Shown here: piece by piece, positions 1-6,400 of the stretch | Layout of the letters: each line of letters starts with the position of its first letter | Position numbering within the stretch: the stretch's first letter is position 1 | The notes under the pieces: model-generated | Told to the model about the DNA's origin: nothing | The model's database searches: none | What the model saw: only the letters and a program-made list of their open reading frames with translations | Source: Paludibacteraceae bacterium | GTDB lineage: Bacteria > Bacteroidota > Bacteroidia > Bacteroidales > Paludibacteraceae | Reading direction: 5' to 3' | DNA: 8,765 nt | Assembly: GCA_017965125.1 (NCBI GenBank) | Contig: JAGCQO010000216.1 | Coordinates: forward strand, 1-8,765 | Program-made: the position numbers and the translations under genes

Positions 1-1
1 G

Positions 2-622
2 GGTCTGGATTGGTTGTCAATCTCGAACGTATTCACAAAAACAAGCCAAACACACCAGCAAACCGCTTCTCCTGCGGCATCAAGCACGCAGCCGGTGAAG
101 GCGCCTGAAACTGCCGCGGCTAAACCTGCCGTTTCTGCGCCAACCACAAGTAAGAGAGTCGATTCCAGCACAGCGGTTCCGCAAGGCGTGTCGATATTGG
201 GCATTGGCAAAGCCGTCGAGAAGGAAGACACCGTTCAGACCGAGAAGAAAGAGAAGCGAAACTACAAGTTTGACGAAAGCTCACTCAGGCTGGCGTGGTA
301 TGCTTATGCCGACAAAATCCCGGAAAAATTAGTGCTCAGCCAGACCATAAAAAACGCGTCGATGTTGACTATCACGGCGGAGAACGAGATAACCGTCACC
401 GTCAGCAACTCATATCAGCAAACCGACTTGCAGAACGAGCAGCACGAGATTCTTGCGTTCCTCTGCGACGAGCTCAGAAACGATTTTCTCAAAATGAAGA
501 TAGTCGTGGACGCGACAGTGAAAATAGGCGACAACAAGACCGACGCCGAGGTGTTCAACGAGCAGAAAAAGAGCAATGAAATCCTGAAATTCCTTTCGCA
601 GGAGTTTGAGTTGGAAATATAA
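2..622 (+). CDS. dnaX: DNA polymerase III subunit gamma/tau, C-terminal part (5' truncated)
   Basis: This is the tail of the clamp-loader subunit DnaX, which in the cytoplasm loads the sliding clamp and links polymerase cores in the replisome. The frame is open to the left edge, so the ATPase domains lie outside the window. A TTG at 14 is in frame but is only an internal leucine codon. What remains is a linker of about 70 residues rich in Ala, Thr, Pro and Ser (bases 35-230), a charged stretch (KEDTVQTEKKEKRN), then a compact domain from about base 265 with LRLAWYAYADKIPEK, ITVTVSNSYQQ and the ending EILKFLSQEFELEI. That pattern (W..YA..IP, a central ITVTV strand, a terminal F.LE) matches my recollection of Bacteroidales DnaX C-termini. 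The domain diverges strongly from E. coli tau, so the call rests on this pattern and not on a catalytic motif. The next gene begins 8 bp downstream, suggesting one transcript. The few residues before the linker (GLDWLSISNVF) are not distinctive. Confidence 0.72.
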   Translation, partial: GLDWLSISNVFTKTSQTHQQTASPAASSTQPVKAPETAAAKPAVSAPTTSKRVDSSTAVPQGVSILGIGKAVEKEDTVQTEKKEKRNYKFDESSLRLAWYAYADKIPEKLVLSQTIKNASMLTITAENEITVTVSNSYQQTDLQNEQHEILAFLCDELRNDFLKMKIVVDATVKIGDNKTDAEVFNEQKKSNEILKFLSQEFELEI

Positions 623-630
623 AACGAGTT

Positions 631-2751
631 ATGATTGCAGAATTAATCAGAAAGACCCGAATCCCTTTATTATTGATTGTAACACAGACTTTTGTATCAA
701 ATATTATGGCACAGACAGAACGCGTAAATCCATTCTTCAAAGAATACGACACCCCTTTTCACACAATCCCTTTTGACAAGATAAAAAACGAGGATTTCCT
801 CCCTGCGATGAGAGATGGCATGAGCCGTCAGAAAGCAGAAGTGGACAGCATTGTAAGCAATCCGGAAAAGCCGACGTTCGAGAACACGATAGTCGCTTTG
901 GAGAGGAGCGGTGAGCTTTTGGATCGTGGGCAGCTGTGTTTTTACAACCTGATGTCGGCCGAGAATAACGAGGAATTAGAGAAAATCGCGGTCGAGATAG
1001 CGCCAGAAGAAACAGAGCATTCGAACTATATCTCTCTGAATGAGAAGCTTTTCGAGAGGGTGAAGCAGGTTTATGAGGACAACAAGAAAACGAACCTCGA
1101 CACAGAGGACAGGATGTTGTTGGACAAGACATACAAGGGGTTCGTCAGAAGCGGCGCAAACCTGAACGAGGCTGACAAAGAGAAGTACAGGGAGCTGAGC
1201 AAAAAGCTGAATTTAGCTTGCCTGACCTTCGGGCAAAATGTCTTGAAGGCGACGAACGACTTCGAGATGCTCATAACCGACAAGGCGGAACTGGGCGGAC
1301 TGCCTGAGGACGTTTGCTTGGCGGCGAAGGAGCGTGCCGAGGCGAAAGGCAAGGAAGGCTGGCTCTTCGATCTGAGCTATCCGAGCTATTCGGCTTTCAT
1401 GAAGTTCTCCGACCGCAGAGAGTTGCGCCAGAAGCTCTACATGGGCTATAACACAAAGGCGTACGGCGGCAAGTTCGACAACCAGGACGTGGTGAAGGAC
1501 ATCGTGAACTTGAGGCGTGAGATAGCTAACTTGCTCGGTTACAAGAGATATGCCGACTATGTTCTGGAGAACCGAATGGCGGAGAATTCCGGCAATGTGT
1601 ACGACTTGCTCGACCAATTGCTCGACGGCTACAAGCCTTTCGCTAAGAAGGAGGCGGCGGAGCTTCAGGCGTTTGCAAAGGAGAGTGGGGCGGACTTCCA
1701 GTTGCAGGCATGGGACTGGAGCTTCTACTCGCGCATGCTGAAGGAGAAGAGATATGACATAAACGACTCTATAGTAAAGCCTTATCTTGAACTTGAGAAG
1801 GTGAAGAAGGCGGTGTTCGGACTTGCGACATCGTTGTATGGCCTGACGTTCAGGAAAAATAGCGAAATCCCTGTTTATCACAAGGATGTAGAGGCTTTCG
1901 AGGTCTATGACGCCGACGGAAAATATTTGGCTGTGCTCTACACCGACTTCCACCCGAGAGCCGGAAAGCGCAACGGCGCATGGATGACCGAATACAAGAT
2001 GCAGTGGAAGGAGAACGGCGAGGACAGCCGTCCGCACATCTCGTTAGTGATGAACTTCACACGCTCGGTGGGCGACAAGCCGGCTTTGCTGACATTCGAC
2101 GAGCTGACGACGTTCCTGCACGAGTTCGGACACTCGCTTCACGGCATCATGGCGAACGGCAAGTACGCATCGCTCAGTGGAACGAACGTGAAGAGGGACT
2201 TTGTGGAAATGCCGTCGCAGCTCATGGAGAACTGGGCTTACGAAAAGGAGTTCCTCGACGGATTCGCAGTGCATTACCAGACAGGCGAAAAGATACCGCA
2301 GCAGCTGATAGACAACATACGTGCGTCGCAGAACTTCAACACTGGATACGCGTGTCTGAGGCAGTTGTCGTTCGGCTATCTCGACATGGCTTGGCACATG
2401 CAGACCGAGGAGTTCAAGGGCGACGTGGCGGAGTTTGAGCGCAAGGCGTGGAGCAAGGCCATAATACTGCCTGAGGTTGAAGGCACTTGCATGAGCGTTG
2501 AGTTCAGCCACATCTTCGACGGAGGCTATGCTGCAGGCTACTACGGATACAAGTGGGCTGAGGTGTTGGATGCCGATGTTTTCTCGGTTTTCAAGAAAAA
2601 CGGAATCTTCAACAGAGAGCTGGCCGAAAAGTTCAGACGCGAGGTCTTGGAAAAAGGCGGCAGCGAGCATCCAATGTCGCTCTACAAGCGCTTTATGGGC
2701 AGAAAACCTAAAACGGATGCGCTTCTACGCAGAAATGGGATAATAAAATAG
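631..2751 (+). CDS. dcp: M3-family zinc peptidase, peptidyl-dipeptidase Dcp type, probably exported
   Basis: The gene encodes a 706-residue metallopeptidase; E. coli Dcp has about 680. Family M3 enzymes cleave short peptides, and Dcp removes C-terminal dipeptides. The zinc motif HEFGH is at residues 497-501, with E498 as the catalytic base and H497 and H501 as ligands. The third ligand should be E526 in DFVEMPSQ, 29 residues after the first His, the same spacing as in E. coli Dcp. The GGYAAGYYGYKW segment holds Y633 and Y640, seven apart like the substrate-binding tyrosines of thimet oligopeptidase. The N-terminal half (NPFF, IPFDKIKNEDFLPAM, PTFENTIVALERSG) is the helical cap typical of Dcp, which is why Dcp is preferred over oligopeptidase A. 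With the ATG at 631, the protein begins with a basic and then hydrophobic segment (RKTRIPLLLIVTQTF) ending IMA-Q, a plausible signal peptide cleaved after A27. The ATG at 706 (M26) would give a cytoplasmic form. It lies 8 bp after dnaX and is probably co-transcribed. No strong terminator follows. Confidence 0.93.
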   Translation: MIAELIRKTRIPLLLIVTQTFVSNIMAQTERVNPFFKEYDTPFHTIPFDKIKNEDFLPAMRDGMSRQKAEVDSIVSNPEKPTFENTIVALERSGELLDRGQLCFYNLMSAENNEELEKIAVEIAPEETEHSNYISLNEKLFERVKQVYEDNKKTNLDTEDRMLLDKTYKGFVRSGANLNEADKEKYRELSKKLNLACLTFGQNVLKATNDFEMLITDKAELGGLPEDVCLAAKERAEAKGKEGWLFDLSYPSYSAFMKFSDRRELRQKLYMGYNTKAYGGKFDNQDVVKDIVNLRREIANLLGYKRYADYVLENRMAENSGNVYDLLDQLLDGYKPFAKKEAAELQAFAKESGADFQLQAWDWSFYSRMLKEKRYDINDSIVKPYLELEKVKKAVFGLATSLYGLTFRKNSEIPVYHKDVEAFEVYDADGKYLAVLYTDFHPRAGKRNGAWMTEYKMQWKENGEDSRPHISLVMNFTRSVGDKPALLTFDELTTFLHEFGHSLHGIMANGKYASLSGTNVKRDFVEMPSQLMENWAYEKEFLDGFAVHYQTGEKIPQQLIDNIRASQNFNTGYACLRQLSFGYLDMAWHMQTEEFKGDVAEFERKAWSKAIILPEVEGTCMSVEFSHIFDGGYAAGYYGYKWAEVLDADVFSVFKKNGIFNRELAEKFRREVLEKGGSEHPMSLYKRFMGRKPKTDALLRRNGIIK

Positions 2752-2826
2752 TATTATTTAAAATCTATTCTGCAAGGCAAAATCTTGTAAAAAGAGTGAA
2801 AATATCGAATATGTAGCGCCTAATTA

Positions 2827-2858
2827 TTTGCCTATTAGCTTTGTAAATGATAACTTTG
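2827..2858 (+). promoter_or_regulatory. Bacteroidota-type promoter for ruvA-sprA
   Basis: TTTG at 2827-2830 (the -33 element) is followed after exactly 20 bp by TAACTTTG at 2851-2858 (the -7 element). This fits the sigma-ABfr consensus TTTG-N19-21-TAnnTTTG of Bacteroides and relatives. Transcription should start about 5-8 bp downstream, near 2863-2866, leaving a leader of about 20 nt before the ruvA ATG. A second -7-like octamer, TAGCTTTG (2836-2843), lies upstream but has no TTTG at the right distance. No comparable promoter is visible just before sprA, so this one probably drives both genes. Confidence 0.72.
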
Positions 2859-2874
2859 TTTCTTTACAACTAAA

Positions 2875-2879
2875 AAGGA
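2875..2879 (+). promoter_or_regulatory. Shine-Dalgarno-like AAGGA before ruvA
   Basis: AAGGA, within AAAAAGGA, sits 6 nt before the ruvA ATG, which is correct spacing for pairing with the 3' end of 16S rRNA. Such sites are uncommon in Bacteroidota, where most genes start without one and A-rich leaders are the rule. The A-run may therefore matter more than the GGA. The site supports ATG 2886 as the start. Confidence 0.5.
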
Positions 2880-2885
2880 CTTTTA

Positions 2886-3476
2886 ATGATAGACTACATA
2901 CAGGGAACTCTCGTTGAACTCTCGCCGACCGAAGCGGTTATCGAGCTTGGCGGTATCGGTTACAGCGTGAACATATCTTTGCAGACTTATTCGGCTCTTT
3001 CCGGAGTGAAGGAGACGAAACTCTATATCTATGAGGCGATTAGGGAGGATGCTCATCTTCTCTACGGCTTCGAGAATAAAACAGACAGAAAGCTTTTCCT
3101 GCTTTTGCTGTCGGTCTCTGGCGTCGGCGCAAACACGGCGCGCATCATCATGTCGTCAATGACATCGTCTGAAATCAAGAGCGTCATCCTCGCAGGTGAC
3201 GTGAAGGCGTTGAAGTCGGTCAAGGGCATCGGAGCCAAGACTGCGGAAAGAATAATCGTTGACATAAAGGACAAACTCGACAAGCTTGAGATAGCAGACA
3301 CGTTGGGTGTAGGCGCAGTCAGCAAGTCGAGCGAGGATATGGATGAGGCTGTTCAGGCGCTTGTCATGTTGGGATTCGGTGCTCAGCAGGCGAAGAAGGC
3401 TGTCGAGAAGGCGAGCGAGCAATCACCAAATATTCCTGTAGGTCAGTTGGTTAAATTGGCTTTGAAGATGATTTAA
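2886..3476 (+). CDS. ruvA: Holliday junction branch-migration protein RuvA
   Basis: RuvA binds four-way DNA junctions as a tetramer, recruits the RuvB hexameric motor and drives branch migration, after which RuvC cuts; it works in recombinational repair. The 196-residue product is near the usual length of about 200. Residues 1-63 form the OB-fold domain I, starting MIDYIQGTLVEL with the conserved GGIGY turn at 22-26. REDAHLLYGF carries E54 and D55, matching the acidic-pin residues E55 and D56 of E. coli. Domain II has two helix-hairpin-helix motifs, SGVGANTA (78-85) and VKGIGAKTAERI (112-123). After a linker with the acidic run SSEDMDEA, domain III, which contacts RuvB, occupies about 150-196 (AVQALVMLGF, ending in LVKLALKMI). 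All three domains look intact. It has its own promoter and is followed 20 bp later by sprA. Confidence 0.97.
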   Translation: MIDYIQGTLVELSPTEAVIELGGIGYSVNISLQTYSALSGVKETKLYIYEAIREDAHLLYGFENKTDRKLFLLLLSVSGVGANTARIIMSSMTSSEIKSVILAGDVKALKSVKGIGAKTAERIIVDIKDKLDKLEIADTLGVGAVSKSSEDMDEAVQALVMLGFGAQQAKKAVEKASEQSPNIPVGQLVKLALKMI

Positions 3477-3484
3477 TCTTTTTT
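3465..3484 (+). terminator. Weak hairpin plus T-run across the ruvA stop codon
   Basis: AAGAT (3465-3469) and ATCTT (3476-3480) form a perfect 5 bp inverted repeat around the 6 nt loop GATTTA, and the right arm runs directly into TTTT (3481-3484), giving six consecutive T. The shape is that of an intrinsic terminator, but the stem holds only one G-C pair and would be unstable. It overlaps the ruvA stop and ends 12 nt before the sprA start. At best it is an attenuator that lowers read-through into sprA; it may be chance in AT-rich sequence. Confidence 0.22.
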
Positions 3485-3496
3485 CTTTGGCAGGGC

Positions 3497-6400
3497 TTGA
3501 ACTACTTTAGGAAAATAATCATCGCTTTGGCGGCTATAGTTGCCTTGACAACCGCTGTGGGAGTGTATTCACGTCCTGCCGTGTCCGACATTTCCTTAAC
3601 TTCAGATGACGATAACGACTCCGACGAGTCAAAGGCACGCTACGGAGTTAAGAACACGACCGAGATTACGACCGAGTCGATGGACGAGAAGTATCCGGTT
3701 GACGTTCCGGACCCAAGCGGAATGAGCTCTGGCATAGAGTTCGACCCGGTCACAGGTCTTTATTTCTTCCGCACGAAGGTGGGCGACGAGGACCTTGTCA
3801 CGCCGTTCTCGATGACCGAAGACGAGTACATGGACTACAGCACAAAGCAGTCTATGCGCGACTATTGGCGTGACCGCATAAGCGAGGAGACGAAGAAGGA
3901 GAAGGACAAGAAGTTCTCGCTCAGCGATATACATTTCGGACTCGGCAAAGCGGAGAAGGTTTTCGGACCGGGCGGAGTGCAGCTGAAGATGCAAGGTTCG
4001 GCAGAGCTTCTGTTCGGATTCAAGATAAACAGAGTGCAGAACCCTGCGCTCTCGGAGAGATTGAGAAAGCCGTCGCCGGTTTTTGACTTCGATGAGAAAA
4101 TCCAGCTGAATGTGACCGGAAAGGTCGGCGACCGTGTGAACTTCGGCCTGAATTATAACACAGAAGCGTCGTTCGATTTCGACCAGTCCAAGGTCAAGCT
4201 CGCTTACGAAGGCAAGGAGGACGACATCATAAAGAAACTCGAGGCCGGTAACGTGTCGTTGCCGCTCAATACGTCGCTCATACGCGGAAGCTCGGCGCTG
4301 TTCGGTATTCGTGCCGACCTGCAGTTCGGCAAACTGAGCATCAATGCGGTTGTCAGCCAGCAGGAGAGCGAGAGCAAGACCATAAGCCTGAAGAACGGTG
4401 CGCAGAAAACCGCCTTCGAGGTCGATGCGCTCGACTATGACGAGAACCGCCATTTCTTCCTCTCGCAGTTCTTCAGAGACAACTACGAGAAGGGCATGAG
4501 CAAGCTGCCTTACGTTTCCACCGGAATCGAGATAAACAGAGTCGAGGTCTGGATAACCAACAAGACCGCCAACTTCGACCAAAGCCGCAACATCGTGGCG
4601 TTCCTCGACCTCGGCGAGACCGACAAGATAAAGAACACCGTTTGGACAATCAGAACGCCGGGCTTGCCGTACAACAAGGCGAACTCGCTCTACGACGATG
4701 TCGTGGCGTTGGACGGTTTGCGTGACATAGACAAGTTCAACTCCGTGATGCAGGTTTCGTACCCAGAGTCATCGACCGATGTGGTCGGCGGCGAGGACTA
4801 CGAGAAGCTCGAGAGCGCAAGGCGATTGAACGACAACGAGTTCATCGTGAACAAGCAGCTCGGTTACATCTCGTTGAGAAGCCAGCTGAATGCCGATGAG
4901 GTTTTGGCGGTCGCTTTCGAATATACCTACGGCGGAAAGGTTTATCAGGTGGGTGAGTTCTCGTCTGATGGTATCGAGGCGCCTAATGCTTTGGTGCTCA
5001 AGTTGATAAAAGGAACGGCGTTCTCACCAGAGCTTCCTAACTGGGACTTGATGATGAAAAACGTGTATTCGTTGGGAACGTCGCAGATACAGGCCGATGA
5101 TTTTGATCTCAGTGTGCTTTACCAGAGCGACTCTTCGGGCGTTTACATCAACTCGATACCAGAAGGAAACATACAGAACAAGCCGCTCATCCAGGTGATG
5201 GGGCTGGACCGTTTGGACAAGCGAAACCGCCTTCGTCCTGACGGCAACTTCGACTATGTGGACGGCTACACGATAATCCCTTCGACTGGCCGAATCATTT
5301 TCCCTGTGCTGGAGCCGTTCGGAAGCCACCTCGCAAGCATGATTGGCAACGATGCCATAGCAAAGAAATACGTTTTCCAGGAGCTTTATGAATACACCAA
5401 GACCGACGCGGAGGAGTATTCTGAGCACAACAAGTTCACACTGCGAGGCGAGTGCAAGGGAAGTTCGAACTCGGAAATCAGCCTCGGCGCGATGAACGTG
5501 CCTAAGGGGTCGGTCAGCGTGACGGCTGGCGGTGTAACCCTCACTGAGAATGTCGATTACACAGTCGATTACACGATGGGAACGGTCACAATCCTGAACC
5601 AGTCCATCATCGAGTCGGGAACGTCCATCGACGTTTCGCTTGAGAGCCAGTCGTTGTTCAGCATGCAGCGTAAAACGTTGCTGGGAACGCACTTGGAGTA
5701 TGCTTTCAGCAAGGACTTCAGTGTTGGCGCTACGGTAATGCACCTCAGCGAGAAGCCGCTCACGACGAAGGTTTCGGCTGGAGACGAGCCGATCTCAAAC
5801 ACAATATGGGGCGCAAACATCGCCTATAAACGTGAGAGCCAGGCGATAACAAATCTGCTCGACAAGATTCCGTTCCTTGAGGCAAAGGCGCCGTCGTCGT
5901 TCATGATTAACGGAGAGTTCGCCCAGTTGATACCGGGCCACCAGAAAGCGATTGGCGACGCAGGCTACGCATACATCGACGACTTCGAGGCGTCAAAAAC
6001 TTCGATAAACATCCTTTACCCTTACTCATGGTACTTGGCAAGTACGCCACAAGGCACATTCAGCGAAGGCAAGCTCATCAACGACATCAATTACGGCAAG
6101 AACCGTGCGTTGCTGTCGTGGTTCACCATAGACCCGCTTTTCACACGTAGCACATCGACCACACCTTCGCATATCCGCAAGGACGCGAACCAGCTGTCGA
6201 ACCACTTCGTGCGTGAGATTTCCGAGCAGGAGATTTTCCCTAACCGTGAGCCGATAAGCGGACAGTCGAACACGCTGACGGTGCTGAACCTCGCTTATTA
6301 TCCAAAGGAGAGAGGACCTTACAACCTCGACGTCGATAACATAGCCTCAGACGGTACGCTGCTGAGTCCGAAGTCACGTTGGGGCGGTATAATGAGAAAG

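Larger units (their letters stand above)
2752..2885. other. Intergenic region between dcp and ruvA
   Basis: This 134 bp AT-rich gap separates the two probable transcription units. Its right half contains the ruvA promoter and ribosome-binding-like site listed separately. Its left half shows no convincing terminator for dcp: the best candidate is a 4 bp stem (CAAG/CTTG, 2773-2787) without a T-run. I see no small ORF, tRNA or conserved leader in it. Confidence 0.6.

Noticed and set aside
14..622. A separate 202-residue protein starting at TTG 14
   Set aside because: The frame continues open to the window edge, and the protein reads as linker plus C-terminal domain of DnaX, so the TTG is internal.
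1213..2037. Minus-strand open frame of 274 codons inside the M3 peptidase gene
   Set aside because: It is antisense to a well-conserved catalytic gene, with no recognisable domain and no promoter; a codon-bias shadow. The same applies to 2044-2670 and 737-1132.
2773..2787. CAAG/CTTG inverted repeat as a terminator for the M3 peptidase gene
   Set aside because: The stem is only 4 bp, the loop is AT-rich and no T-run follows, so it is not distinguishable from chance.
2836..2843. TAGCTTTG as a second -7 promoter element
   Set aside because: It matches TAnnTTTG but has no TTTG 19-21 bp upstream; the better-spaced pair just downstream explains the region.
3629..4582. Long open frame of 317 codons on the minus strand inside sprA
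   Set aside because: It lies wholly opposite a recognisable SprA coding frame. Its protein is rich in Leu, Val, Arg and Glu without family motifs, as expected when the sense strand favours GAC, GAG and TCG codons. The minus-strand frames at 5024-5743, 7211-7720 and 7979-8548 are rejected for the same reason.
5552..5575. Tandem 12-mer as a recombination or regulatory repeat
   Set aside because: There are only two units, in frame, encoding a VDYTVDY motif that fits the SprA family.
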